Shown one piece after another: positions 1 to 7,796 of a stretch of 27,844 nucleotides of DNA. A program made the translations under genes and the position numbers. The notes beneath the pieces were generated by a model. It saw only the letters and a program-made list of their open reading frames with translations. It had not been told where the DNA came from and did no database searches. This stretch comes from Verrucomicrobia bacterium UBA1629 (GTDB lineage Bacteria > Verrucomicrobiota > Kiritimatiellia > RFP12 > UBA1067), in NCBI GenBank assembly GCA_002321305.1, contig DCMF01000113.1:1-27844 (forward strand), read 5' to 3'. Each line of letters opens with the position of its first letter. Within the stretch, counting starts at the first letter, position 1.

Positions 1-74
1 CACTTTCTTGTCATACACCCGCAGAAAAGGCTGACGACCACCTCGCCCGCGTGGGCGCGCGCTTCGCGTTTTGA

Positions 75-80
75 TATAAT
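75..80 (+). promoter_or_regulatory. Extended -10 promoter of the transglutaminase gene
   Basis: TATAAT is preceded by TGA, giving an extended -10 (TGN) element. Seven bases separate it from the ATG at 88, so transcription should begin at or next to the start codon (leaderless mRNA). No good -35 hexamer is visible. A run of T's and a short CGCG-CTT-CGCG dyad lie just upstream. Confidence 0.75.
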
Positions 81-87
81 ACGGCCC

Positions 88-3000
88 ATGTCTACGAAAC
101 AGAAGATCGAACTGCTGGGCGCTGTCCTCCTCGCGGCATTTGCCGCCTCTGCGGCGGACGACATCACCTGCGAACAGTATCCCGACGCCGATGCGGTGCT
201 TGTGGACGACGTCTCGCGCATCGCCTACAATCCCGACGGCACCTACGTCGAGACGGGCGAAAGCTGGACGAAGATCCTGACCGAGAAGGGGCGGCGCGAG
301 GAGAGCACCGTCACGCTCCACTACTCGAAGCGCTACGGCACGGCGTCCGTCGATTTCGTCGGCATCGTCGGCACGAACGGCGTCGAGCGCGCGGTCGACG
401 TGTCCGCGACGACGCGCGAGTCGACGGACAACGGCTCGATGGCGGCGAACATCTACGATCCGCTCGACCGCCGCATCGTCTGCACGGTGCCCGGCCTCGG
501 CGTCGGCGAGACGCTGCACGTGAAGACGACGCGCCGCGCCCTGAAGCCGCGCTGCGTGGGCCAGTGGTCCGATCTCGCGGTCTTCGCGTGGTCGAACCCG
601 ATTCTCCGCTCGCGCGTCGAGATCCGCGCGCCGGCGGCGCGTCCGCTCAAGCGCATCGCGATCCGCCATCCGCGCGGCAACGTCGTGACGAGCGAGACGC
701 CGCTGCCGGACGGCGGCACGCTGCACGTCTTCACGGCGACGAATTCGGCGCAGGTCTTCCCGGAGCCGGACATGCCGCCGCTCTACACGCAGGTTCAGCA
801 CCTGCGCGTCTCGACGGCGGCGGACTGGCCGGAGATCTCGCGCTGGTACTGGGATCTCTGCGCGCCGCACCTCGCGAAGACGAATGCCGCGATGATCGCG
901 AAGATCGAAGATCTCAAATCTCAGATTTCAGATTTCAAATCACGGGCTTCCAATTCCCTGCTTTCAGATTCCCTGCTTACAGATTCGCGGATTTCAGGCA
1001 CTCGGATTTCAGAATCACAGATTTTAAATTCTAAATCTCAAATCGTAGATTTCGACTCTCAACTCCTCCGCGCCATCTTCAAGTTCGTCTCGCAGGAGAT
1101 TCGCTACATGGGCCTCACGATGGAGGACACGTCGCCCGGCTACGCGCCGCATGACGTGGACGTCACGTTCGACAACCGCTACGGCGTCTGCCGCGACAAG
1201 GCGGGCCTTCTGGTGGCGATGCTGCGCCTCGCGGGCTTCAAGGCGTTTCCCGTCCTCATCAACGTCGGCGCGAAGCTCGACCCCGACGTGCCCCAGCCGT
1301 TCTTCAACCATGCCATCGTCGCGGTGGAGGAAGGTTTGGGAGGTTTGGGAGGTTCGGAAGGTTTGGAAACGAGTCCTTCAAACCCCACCAAATCTCCACA
1401 ACCTCCCAAACTTTCCAAACCTCCCAAACCTTCCAAACTTCCCAAACCTTCCAAACCTTCCAAACGCTACCTTCTCATGGATCCGACGAACGAGAACGCG
1501 AAGGATCTCTTCCCGGCCTACGAGAGCGACAAGAGCTATCTCGTCTGCCGTCCCGAAGGGGACGTCCTGCGCCTCTCGCCGACGCCGACGCCCGACCACA
1601 ACGCGCTCTTGGTGACGTCGAAGGGCGTTCTTGCGAAGGACGGCTCGCTCGTCCTCGAAAGCGACGTCCGCTTCGGCGGCGTGAACGACACCGTCTACCG
1701 TCCGGCGCTCGTGAAGATGACGGGCGAGGATCGCGTCAAGTTCTTCGAGCGCACCGTGAAGCGGCTCGCGGCGGGTGCGGAACTCATCCGCTGCGAGATC
1801 GAGCCGACGGACATGCGGGACACCGAGACGCCGATTCGCGTGAAGCTCGCCGCCCGTCTGCCGGAGATGCTGCTCAAGGGCGAGACGTGCGACCGGCTCG
1901 ACGTGCCGTTCGTCACGAAGACGCTGGGCCTGGCGAACTTTCTCCTGTCCGGCAACACGTCGCTCGAGCAGCGCACGTTCCCGCTCGTCCTCGACGCGAC
2001 GGCGTGCGTCGACGAGCGGCTGGAGATCGACCTCGCCGGCGTCGGACGCGCGGCGAAGGATCTGCCACCGGACGTGCAGATTGACGGCGGCTACTCATAT
2101 CGCCGCGCGTTCGCAGTCTCGAACGGCGTGCTGCGGGCGCACCGGCGGCTCGCGGTCGCGCAGGTCGAGTTCTCGGCGTCCGAATACGCGAACCTGCGCG
2201 AGGACGTGAAGCGCGTCGAGGCGGCGGAGCGTCACCAGCCCGTCTTCGCCGTCGATCCGCTTGCGGAGGCGGACGTGCGGTGGATCGACGAGTCGACCGA
2301 GGTTGACATCGCCTCGGACACGGCGTGGACGGTCACGAACCGCGTCGTGAAGGAGATCCTGACCTACAAGGGCAAGAAGGGCTCGGCGGAGCTGGAGTTC
2401 CGCTTCAACCCGTGCGTCGAGACGTTCGACCTCGTGTCCGCGACGGTCAGCAACCGGGACGGCCGCGTCTACGCGGTGTCGCCGCGCGAGAAGAACGTGA
2501 TGGACTGCGGCTGGGCGGCGTCCGCGCCGCGCTATCCGGCGTCGAAGATCCTTGTCGTCAACCTGCCGTCCGTCGAGATCGGCAGCACGGTCTCCTACAC
2601 GACCGTGCGCGCCGTCACGAACGCGCCGGCGGCCTACTACGGCGTCTTCGGCTTCGATTCGCACGAACCGCTCGACCGCCGCTTCGTGCGCGTGAACGGC
2701 TGGACGCGCGAGGTGCGCCATCCGCGCCGCATCCCGAACGAGCCGGGCCAGCCGGCGGCGGCGCTCTGGCGCGACCGGGTCGTCGTCTCCTCGAACCGCT
2801 TCGCCCGCCTCGACCTCCAGGTCGCGCCGCTGCGGTCGGACGTCCTGCCGGACGGCGCGACGCTGCGCGAGATCCGCGACTGGATGGCCCGTCACGTGAA
2901 GATCGCGGGGCCGGGACTCTATGAGGTGCCGCTGGGCCTCCAGCTGACGGATCCGGCGGTCGTCCTGAAGGAACGCTACGCGACGCGGCTCGACTACGTG

Positions 3001-3981
3001 CGCACGCTCTGCGCGCTCCTCAGGGGCGCGGGCTACGAGGCGGACGTCGTGCTCGCGGCCGACAACGCGAGCGATCCCGTCTGCCTTCGCGACCGCGACA
3101 AGTTCGCGCAGCCGAACGTGCGCGCCTTCGCCGCGGCGCTCTGCCGCGTGCGCGTGCGGGAGGGCGGCTTCCTCGGCTTCGGCGGCGTGACGAGGACGTA
3201 CTACCTCGGCACGGAGAACGAGCATGCGCCGCTTGGCCCGACGGCCTACGCGGGCAGCGACGCCTTCGACCCGGAGGCGGGCGCGTTCGAGGTCGTCACG
3301 GTGCCGGAGGCGGACGATCGCGACCGCACGGGCGAGACGAGCGAATACCTCGTGCGCGCGGACGGCGCAGTCGACCTGACCGTCGTCTCGTCGATCTGGG
3401 GCAGCGGCGTCGGCGGCTTCCGCAAGCGCTATGCGGAGATCCTGCCGGAAGACCGCAGCCGCCTCTACCAGTCGATCCTCGGCAGCGTCGCGCAGGCGGC
3501 GAGCGCGACGTGCGAGCTGGAGGCGGACGTCGAGGGCTATCCGGCGACGCGGCGGTTCTCCTGCTACATCCCGGACTTCGCGACCGTCGCCGGCGACACG
3601 ATCACGCTTCAGCTGCCGGCGCTCGTCTCGTCCATCCCCACGTTCACGGGACGCGCGCGCCAGACGCCGTTCGCCGTCGGCGCGGCGGACGCCGCGTTCG
3701 AGGAGGTCACGGTGCGGTTCCCGGAGGGCTACACGCAGGTCGAGCACCTGCCGGGGGCCTTTTCGTTCGCCGCGCCGGACGACCCAACGCGGACGTGGCT
3801 CGTCAGCGCGGTCAGTTCGCGGGTCGAGGGCGGCGCGCTTGTCGTGAAGATCCGCCGCGAGGTGTCGCCGCGCATCTCGTCGTGGTACGCGCCGGACGTG
3901 ATCGAGCTTGTCCGCGACCGCAGCCGCCGCGCCGCGTCCCGCGCGAACCGCACGCTCGTCGTGCGCCGTCCGAAAATGTGA
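88..3981 (+). CDS. Exported tandem DUF3857/transglutaminase-like protein
   Basis: This 1297-aa protein starts with a signal peptide (hydrophobic core at about residues 9-20, small-residue cleavage site near 22-23), so it acts outside the cytoplasm. It has two copies of a DUF3857 plus transglutaminase-core unit. In the first copy the catalytic triad is recognisable: Cys368 in YGVCRDKAG, His408 in FNHAIVAV and Asp465 in LMDPTNE. In the second copy (DUF3857-like from about residue 725) the segment around residue 967 aligns without gaps to the first, but Arg replaces the Cys, so that core should be inactive. Two low-complexity stretches interrupt the first unit: residues about 274-325, encoded by heptanucleotide repeats, and residues about 414-459 (Gly/Leu then Pro/Lys/Ser), encoded by 9-base repeats between His408 and Asp465. 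Substrate unknown; such proteins are usually called transglutaminase-like without a proven reaction. The gene is probably leaderless. Family call is solid, role is not. Confidence 0.85.
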   Translation: MSTKQKIELLGAVLLAAFAASAADDITCEQYPDADAVLVDDVSRIAYNPDGTYVETGESWTKILTEKGRREESTVTLHYSKRYGTASVDFVGIVGTNGVERAVDVSATTRESTDNGSMAANIYDPLDRRIVCTVPGLGVGETLHVKTTRRALKPRCVGQWSDLAVFAWSNPILRSRVEIRAPAARPLKRIAIRHPRGNVVTSETPLPDGGTLHVFTATNSAQVFPEPDMPPLYTQVQHLRVSTAADWPEISRWYWDLCAPHLAKTNAAMIAKIEDLKSQISDFKSRASNSLLSDSLLTDSRISGTRISESQILNSKSQIVDFDSQLLRAIFKFVSQEIRYMGLTMEDTSPGYAPHDVDVTFDNRYGVCRDKAGLLVAMLRLAGFKAFPVLINVGAKLDPDVPQPFFNHAIVAVEEGLGGLGGSEGLETSPSNPTKSPQPPKLSKPPKPSKLPKPSKPSKRYLLMDPTNENAKDLFPAYESDKSYLVCRPEGDVLRLSPTPTPDHNALLVTSKGVLAKDGSLVLESDVRFGGVNDTVYRPALVKMTGEDRVKFFERTVKRLAAGAELIRCEIEPTDMRDTETPIRVKLAARLPEMLLKGETCDRLDVPFVTKTLGLANFLLSGNTSLEQRTFPLVLDATACVDERLEIDLAGVGRAAKDLPPDVQIDGGYSYRRAFAVSNGVLRAHRRLAVAQVEFSASEYANLREDVKRVEAAERHQPVFAVDPLAEADVRWIDESTEVDIASDTAWTVTNRVVKEILTYKGKKGSAELEFRFNPCVETFDLVSATVSNRDGRVYAVSPREKNVMDCGWAASAPRYPASKILVVNLPSVEIGSTVSYTTVRAVTNAPAAYYGVFGFDSHEPLDRRFVRVNGWTREVRHPRRIPNEPGQPAAALWRDRVVVSSNRFARLDLQVAPLRSDVLPDGATLREIRDWMARHVKIAGPGLYEVPLGLQLTDPAVVLKERYATRLDYVRTLCALLRGAGYEADVVLAADNASDPVCLRDRDKFAQPNVRAFAAALCRVRVREGGFLGFGGVTRTYYLGTENEHAPLGPTAYAGSDAFDPEAGAFEVVTVPEADDRDRTGETSEYLVRADGAVDLTVVSSIWGSGVGGFRKRYAEILPEDRSRLYQSILGSVAQAASATCELEADVEGYPATRRFSCYIPDFATVAGDTITLQLPALVSSIPTFTGRARQTPFAVGAADAAFEEVTVRFPEGYTQVEHLPGAFSFAAPDDPTRTWLVSAVSSRVEGGALVVKIRREVSPRISSWYAPDVIELVRDRSRRAASRANRTLVVRRPKM
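905..1060 (+). repeat. Heptanucleotide repeat inside a coding region
   Basis: A stretch of degenerate 7-base units (GATCTCA, AATCTCA, GATTTCA, TCTCAAA and relatives), far more AT-rich than the flanks. It is the same repeat type as at 7797-8078 and 23982-24087, but here it is kept open in frame. It encodes a Ser/Ile/Leu/Asp-rich linker between the DUF3857 and transglutaminase parts of the gene. Confidence 0.8.
1330..1466 (+). repeat. 9-base tandem repeat in two inverted halves, in frame
   Basis: The left half (about 1333-1371) is made of units such as GGTTTGGGA and GGTTCGGAA. The right half (about 1402-1465) is made of CCTCCCAAA and CCTTCCAAA units, the reverse complement of the left. The two halves could fold into a long hairpin. 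Because the period is 9 bases, copy-number change keeps the reading frame; it encodes Gly-Leu-Gly repeats followed by Pro-Lys-Pro-Ser-Lys repeats. Confidence 0.85.
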
Positions 3982-3987
3982 TATAAT
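3982..3987 (+). promoter_or_regulatory. Extended -10 promoter of nfo
   Basis: TGA-TATAAT overlaps the stop codon of the preceding gene (TGA 3979-3981), with six bases between the box and the ATG at 3994. There is no Shine-Dalgarno sequence, consistent with a leaderless mRNA. Confidence 0.7.
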
Positions 3988-3993
3988 GCACAC

Positions 3994-4854
3994 ATGAAAA
4001 TCGGGTGTCACTTAAGTTCGTCCGGCGGCTATCTCGCGATGGCACAGACAGCCGTCTCGATCGGCGCGAACGTCTTCCAGTTCTTCACGCGGAACCCGCG
4101 CGGCGGCGCGGCGAAGCCCATCGACCGGCGCGACGTCGCCGCGTTCCGCGACTACGCCGCAGGGCGCGGGATCGGACCGATCCTCGCGCACGCGCCCTAC
4201 ACGCTGAACGCGGCAGGGGCCGAGGCGCGCGTGCGGGACTTCGCCGAGCAGGTGATGGCGGACGACCTCCGGCGCCTTGAGCTGACGCCGGGCGCGCTCT
4301 ACAACTTTCACCCCGGCAGTCACGTCGGGCAGGGCGTGGAGAGGGGCATCGCGCTCATTTCCGCGCTGCTGGCGCGCGTCTTCGCCGCCGTGACCGCGCG
4401 GGAGGAGCCGCTGCGGACGACAGTCCTGCTGGAGACGATGGCGGGCAAGGGCAGCGAAGTCGGGCGCACGTTCGAGGAGATTCGCCGTATCCTCGACGCG
4501 GCGGAACCGCAGCTGCCGGCGCTGGGCGGTCGGCTTGGCGTCTGCCTCGACACCTGCCATGTCTGGGACGGCGGCTACGACATCGTCGGCGACCTCGACG
4601 GCGTCCTGGACGAGTTTGACCGCGTCATCGGGCTGGATCGTCTTCGGGCGATTCACCTGAACGACTCGATGAATGCGCGGGGTTCGCACAAGGATCGCCA
4701 CGAGAAGATCGGAATGGGCAAGATCGGGCTGGAGGCGTTTCGGCGGATCGTGAACCATCCGAAGCTGCGCGACCTCCCGTTCTACCTCGAGACGCCGTGC
4801 GACCTGCAGGGCTATCGGGACGAGATTGCGCTCCTGAAGTCGCTCCGAGACTAG
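3994..4854 (+). CDS. nfo: Endonuclease IV (apurinic/apyrimidinic endonuclease)
   Basis: The 286-aa product matches the Nfo/Apn1 family from end to end and is of normal length. It begins MKIGCHLSSSGGY and has an AHAPYTLN segment, a NFHPGSH motif, a TVLLETMAG motif, a CLDTCHVWDGGYD motif, a HLNDSMNARGSHKDRHEKIG block and a terminal YLETP motif. The His, Glu and Asp residues in these blocks are the family's three-zinc ligands. Endonuclease IV cleaves the DNA backbone 5' of abasic sites in base excision repair and acts in the cytoplasm. The gene is transcribed from its own promoter over the end of the upstream gene and is followed by a strong GC hairpin. Confidence 0.95.
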   Translation: MKIGCHLSSSGGYLAMAQTAVSIGANVFQFFTRNPRGGAAKPIDRRDVAAFRDYAAGRGIGPILAHAPYTLNAAGAEARVRDFAEQVMADDLRRLELTPGALYNFHPGSHVGQGVERGIALISALLARVFAAVTAREEPLRTTVLLETMAGKGSEVGRTFEEIRRILDAAEPQLPALGGRLGVCLDTCHVWDGGYDIVGDLDGVLDEFDRVIGLDRLRAIHLNDSMNARGSHKDRHEKIGMGKIGLEAFRRIVNHPKLRDLPFYLETPCDLQGYRDEIALLKSLRD

Positions 4855-4880
4855 GCGGCGCGCGCTTTCGCGTGCGCCGC
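4855..4880 (+). terminator. GC-rich hairpin after nfo
   Basis: An 11-bp stem (4855-4865 with 4870-4880, one G-T wobble) around a TTTC loop begins right after the nfo stop codon. There is no immediate T run, so if it terminates transcription it may need a factor; it could also protect the 3' end. Confidence 0.5.
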
Positions 4881-4909
4881 GCCCACTTTCTCCGCGCGGC
4901 GGTTTTTGG

Positions 4910-4915
4910 TATACT
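4910..4915 (+). promoter_or_regulatory. Extended -10 promoter of the oxidoreductase operon
   Basis: TGG-TATACT follows a TTTTT run. The first ATG lies 22 bases downstream, preceded by an AAAGGAG ribosome-binding site at 4925-4931, so this transcript has a short normal leader. Confidence 0.65.
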
Positions 4916-4937
4916 ACGCGCTTCAAAGGAGCTGAAA

Positions 4938-5144
4938 ATGGCTAAACTGACATTTAGGGAAGACCTCTGCAAGGGCTGCGGACTGTGCGTGACCGCCTGT
5001 CCGAAGAAGATCCTTGCTCTCTCGAAGACGAAGCTCAACCACAAGGGCCACGCCCCGGTCGAGTGTACGGACCCGGCGGCGTGCGTCGGCTGCGCGAGCT
5101 GCGCGATCATGTGCCCCGACTGCGTCATCACGGTGGAAAGGTAA
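4938..5144 (+). CDS. 2-oxoacid:ferredoxin oxidoreductase, ferredoxin-like delta subunit
   Basis: A 68-aa protein with two classical 4Fe-4S cluster motifs, CKGCGLCVTACPKK near the N terminus and CVGCASCAIMCP near the C terminus. It is the first gene of a four-gene operon, six bases upstream of the alpha subunit gene. In this family the small subunit passes electrons from the thiamine diphosphate site to soluble ferredoxin. A good ribosome-binding site (AAAGGAG) fixes the start. Confidence 0.9.
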   Translation: MAKLTFREDLCKGCGLCVTACPKKILALSKTKLNHKGHAPVECTDPAACVGCASCAIMCPDCVITVER

Positions 5145-5150
5145 GGCAAC

Positions 5151-6215
5151 ATGGCTGAAAAGGTTCTGATGAAGGGCAACGAGGCGATCGCCGAGGCGGC
5201 GATCCGCTGCGGCTGCCGCCACTATTTCGGGTATCCGATCACGCCGCAGACCGAGATCGCGGCGTACATGTCCAAGCGCATGCCGAAGATCGGCGGCACG
5301 TTCCTCCAGGCGGAGAGCGAGATCGCCGCGATCAACATGGTCTACGGCTGCGCCTCGACGGGCCGGCGCGCGATGACGTCGTCGTCCTCGCCGGGCATCT
5401 CGCTGAAGGCCGAGGGCATGTCCTACCTCGCGGGCGCGGACCTGCCGGCGCTGATCGTGAACGTCCAGCGCGGCGGCCCCGGCCTCGGCGGCATCCAGCC
5501 GTCGCAGTCCGACTACTTCTTCATGACGCGCGGCCCCGGGCACGGCGACTTCCACATCATCGTCCTCGCCCCGGCGACCGTGCAGGAGATGGCCGACATG
5601 ACGCGCCTCGCGTTCGAGCTCGGCGAGAAGTACCGCATGCCGGCGATGCTTCTGGCGGACGGCACGATGGGCCAGATGATGGAGCCCGTCACGCTGCCGG
5701 AGGACACGGTCGACCCCGCGACAATCCCCGCAACGAAGCCGTGGGCCACGACGGGCACGGAGATGAAGCGCGCGCACAACATCGTGAACTCGCTCTACCT
5801 CAAGCCGGACGAGCTGGAGAAGACGAACTTCGAGCGCTACGCGCGCTACGCGAAGCTGGAGCAGGAGGAATGCCGCTGGGAGGAGTACCTCATGGACGAC
5901 GCGGAGGTGTGCGTCGTCTCGGTCGGCATCACCGCCCGCGTCGCGAAGAACGCGATCGTCGCGGCGCGCAAGGAGGGCATCAAGGTCGGCATGATCCGCC
6001 CGATCACCCTCTACCCGTTCCCGAAGGCGCCGCTTGCGCAGGCGGCGGCGAAGGTGAAGAGCTTCCTCACCGTCGAGCTCAACATGGGCCAGATGAACGA
6101 GGACGTGAAGCTCGCGATCAGCTGCGCAAGGCCCGTCAGCATGTGCAACCGCGTCGGCGGCATGATTCCGAGCGCCGACGAGGTGCTGGCGGCAATCCGG
6201 AAGGAGGCGAAATAA
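5151..6215 (+). CDS. vorB: 2-oxoacid:ferredoxin oxidoreductase alpha subunit (VorB-like)
   Basis: The 354-aa product starts MAEKVLMKGNEAIAEAAIR and continues with a GYPITPQTE motif, FLQAESEIAAINMVYGC, TSSSSPGISLK and RGGPGLGGIQPSQSDY, the signature of the alpha subunit usually annotated as 3-methyl-2-oxobutanoate (2-oxoisovalerate) dehydrogenase VorB. The enzyme oxidatively decarboxylates a branched 2-oxoacid or 2-oxoglutarate to the acyl-CoA with reduction of ferredoxin. Substrate cannot be fixed from sequence: Vor and Kor (2-oxoglutarate) enzymes are close relatives. The gene lies between the ferredoxin-like subunit and the thiamine diphosphate subunit in one operon. Such oxygen-sensitive enzymes point to an anaerobic lifestyle. 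Confidence 0.9.
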   Translation: MAEKVLMKGNEAIAEAAIRCGCRHYFGYPITPQTEIAAYMSKRMPKIGGTFLQAESEIAAINMVYGCASTGRRAMTSSSSPGISLKAEGMSYLAGADLPALIVNVQRGGPGLGGIQPSQSDYFFMTRGPGHGDFHIIVLAPATVQEMADMTRLAFELGEKYRMPAMLLADGTMGQMMEPVTLPEDTVDPATIPATKPWATTGTEMKRAHNIVNSLYLKPDELEKTNFERYARYAKLEQEECRWEEYLMDDAEVCVVSVGITARVAKNAIVAARKEGIKVGMIRPITLYPFPKAPLAQAAAKVKSFLTVELNMGQMNEDVKLAISCARPVSMCNRVGGMIPSADEVLAAIRKEAK

Positions 6216-6216
6216 G

Positions 6217-6954
6217 ATGGCCATCGTTTTCCAGAAACCGAAGTCCCTCACGGACGTCCCGTACCACTACTGCCCGGGCTGCACGCACGGCATCGTGCAC
6301 CGCCTCGTCGCCGAGGCGATCGACGCGCTCGGCATCGAGGGCAAGACGATCGGCATCGCGCCGGTCGGCTGCTCGGTGATGGCGTACGACTACTTCCGGT
6401 GCGACATGATCGAGGCGAGCCACGGCCGCGCGCCGGCGGTGGCGACGGGCGTCAAGCGCTCGCTCCCGGACCACGTCGTCTTCACCTACCAGGGCGACGG
6501 CGACCTCGCGTCCATCGGCCTCTGCGAGACGGTCTCGACCGCCTGCCGCGGCGAGAACGTGACGATCATCTTCATCAACAACGCGATCTACGGCATGACG
6601 GGCGGCCAGATGGCGCCGACGTCGCTGATCGGCCAGGTCACGCAGACCTCGCCGTACGGGCGCGACCCGAAGACGCAGGGCATGCCGATCCGCATCTGCG
6701 AGCTGCTGGCGACGCTCGACGCGCCGGCCTACCTGGAGCGCGTCGCGGTCAACTCGGTCGCGCACGTCCGCCAGGCGAAGAGGGCGATCCAGAAGGCGTT
6801 CCAGACGCAGGTCGACGGCAAGGGCTTCTCGCTCGTCGAGGTCATCTCGACGTGCCCGACGAACTGGGGCCTCACGCCCGACAAGGCGTGCCAGTTCGTG
6901 GAGGAGAAGATGATTCCGTTCTATCCGCTCGGATGCTTCAAGGACAAGAAGTGA
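6217..6954 (+). CDS. 2-oxoacid:ferredoxin oxidoreductase beta subunit (thiamine diphosphate binding)
   Basis: This 245-aa protein has YCPGCTHG near the N terminus and the thiamine diphosphate/Mg motif GDGDLASIG followed by NNAIYGMTGGQ. Length and motifs are those of the beta subunit of Kor/Vor enzymes. It starts one base after the alpha subunit stop codon, with AAGGAGG-like sequence inside the end of that gene, so translation is probably coupled. It carries the catalytic cofactor and part of the active site of the complex. Confidence 0.92.
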   Translation: MAIVFQKPKSLTDVPYHYCPGCTHGIVHRLVAEAIDALGIEGKTIGIAPVGCSVMAYDYFRCDMIEASHGRAPAVATGVKRSLPDHVVFTYQGDGDLASIGLCETVSTACRGENVTIIFINNAIYGMTGGQMAPTSLIGQVTQTSPYGRDPKTQGMPIRICELLATLDAPAYLERVAVNSVAHVRQAKRAIQKAFQTQVDGKGFSLVEVISTCPTNWGLTPDKACQFVEEKMIPFYPLGCFKDKK

Positions 6955-7000
6955 GAAGGAAGAAGGAACAGGGAAGAAGTGCGGAAGGAAGGTCTTTGAA

Positions 7001-7540
7001 ATGACATACGAAACGATCATGGCGGGGTTCGGCGGACAGGGGCTCCTGTTCTCCGGCAAGGTCTTGGCGCACGCGGCGCTCATCGAGGGGAAGGAGCTTT
7101 CGTGGCTTCCCTCGTACGGGCCGGAGATGCGCGGCGGCACGTGCAACTGCTCGGTCATCGTCTCGGACGATCCGGTCGGCTCGCCGATCATCGCGCACCC
7201 GAACGTGCTGATGGTGATGAACGAGCCGTCGCTCGACAAGTTCGAGGACGCGGTCGCCCCCGGCGGAACGGTCTTCGTCGATTCCTCGCTCGTCGAGCGG
7301 AAGGTGCGGCGGACGGACGTCAAGGTCGTCTACATCCCCGCGACGCAGATGGCGAAGGACATGGAGGCCGTCTCGCTCGCGAACATGATCATCCTCGGCG
7401 CCATCGTCCAGAAGCTCGGCTGCGTGAAGCCCGAGACCCTGACGGCGGCGATCAAGGAGACGATCAGCGCGCGCAAGGCGAACCTGCTGGAGCTCAACCT
7501 CAAGGCGGTCGCCCTCGGCGAGAAGTTCATCGCGGGCTGA
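7001..7540 (+). CDS. 2-oxoacid:ferredoxin oxidoreductase gamma subunit
   Basis: A 179-aa protein beginning MTYETIMAGFGGQGLLFSGK, with the GFGGQG motif and the SYGPEMRGGTCNC segment typical of the gamma subunit (POR gamma domain, which in related enzymes helps bind coenzyme A). It lies 46 bases after the beta subunit gene, behind purine-rich sequence holding a GGAAGGAAGG ribosome-binding site. It closes the operon. Length is normal for a free-standing gamma subunit. Confidence 0.92.
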   Translation: MTYETIMAGFGGQGLLFSGKVLAHAALIEGKELSWLPSYGPEMRGGTCNCSVIVSDDPVGSPIIAHPNVLMVMNEPSLDKFEDAVAPGGTVFVDSSLVERKVRRTDVKVVYIPATQMAKDMEAVSLANMIILGAIVQKLGCVKPETLTAAIKETISARKANLLELNLKAVALGEKFIAG

Positions 7541-7577
7541 CGCAGGCCGGAGCGCTGCCGCCTTTTCGCGTAGCAGG

Positions 7578-7601
7578 TGCCCCAGCCCGTAGGTTGGGGC
7601 A
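7578..7601 (+). repeat. Hairpin between the oxidoreductase and aromatic operons
   Basis: TGCCCCA (7578-7584) pairs with TGGGGCA (7595-7601) across a 10-base loop. It ends seven bases before the next -35 box. Without a T run it is not a convincing intrinsic terminator; it may be a REP-like hairpin or a factor-dependent stop. Confidence 0.5.
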
Positions 7602-7607
7602 TCGCTC

Positions 7608-7637
7608 TTGACAGGGCGGCGGCGGATTTGGTAAACT
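7608..7637 (+). promoter_or_regulatory. Promoter of the aromatic leader and aroF-pheA operon
   Basis: A consensus -35 TTGACA (7608-7613) is separated by 18 bases from TAAACT (7632-7637), which also has the extended TGG. Predicted start near 7644, a few bases before the leader peptide ATG at 7651. This is the best -35 box among the promoters in the window. Confidence 0.75.
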
Positions 7638-7650
7638 ACGCGCCGTTGTT

Positions 7651-7728
7651 ATGAACAACAGGCTTTATTACTTTTGGTACGTGAACTTCGCGTTTATTCC
7701 GCGCGGGGCGGTTTTGTCGTGCCGATAA
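7651..7728 (+). CDS. Aromatic-rich leader peptide (attenuation)
   Basis: A 25-codon reading frame directly after the promoter encodes MNNRLYYFWYVNFAF followed by ten more residues and TAA. Seven of residues 6-15 are aromatic: Tyr6, Tyr7, Phe8, Trp9, Tyr10, Phe13 and Phe15. It precedes a terminator hairpin and genes for the first step of aromatic synthesis and the Phe branch. This is the layout of ribosome-mediated attenuation as in the enterobacterial pheA and trp leaders: a ribosome stalled at scarce aromatic codons would stop the terminator from forming. Little or no ribosome-binding site is present between the predicted start of transcription and the ATG, as for other near-leaderless genes here. 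Confidence 0.8.
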   Translation: MNNRLYYFWYVNFAFIPRGAVLSCR

Positions 7729-7766
7729 GAAAGGTGAAGAAGCAGATACGGCAAAGGCGGCCCCGC
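7703..7766 (+). promoter_or_regulatory. Candidate antiterminator pairing
   Basis: GCGGGGC at 7703-7709, in the second half of the leader peptide frame, is an exact complement of GCCCCGC at 7760-7766, which is most of the 5' arm of the downstream terminator. The pairing would be exclusive with the terminator. CGCG at 7689-7692 could in turn pair with CGCG at 7700-7703 as a weak protector stem. Folding is inferred by eye. Confidence 0.5.
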
Positions 7767-7796
7767 TGAATTGAACAGCGAGGCCGTTTTGGTTTT
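7758..7796 (+). terminator. Attenuator terminator upstream of aroF
   Basis: CGGCCCCGCTG (7758-7768) pairs with CAGCGAGGCCG (7776-7786) in an 11-bp stem with one mismatch and a 7-base loop, followed by TTTTGGTTTT. It stands 30 bases after the leader peptide stop and about 285 bases before aroF, so it should cut transcription before the structural genes. Confidence 0.8.

Noticed and set aside
2095..4011. Long open frame on the minus strand opposite the transglutaminase gene
   Set aside because: It is Arg/Asp/Ala/Val-rich without domains, as expected from the antisense of a high-GC gene; the plus strand has a signal peptide and recognised domains.
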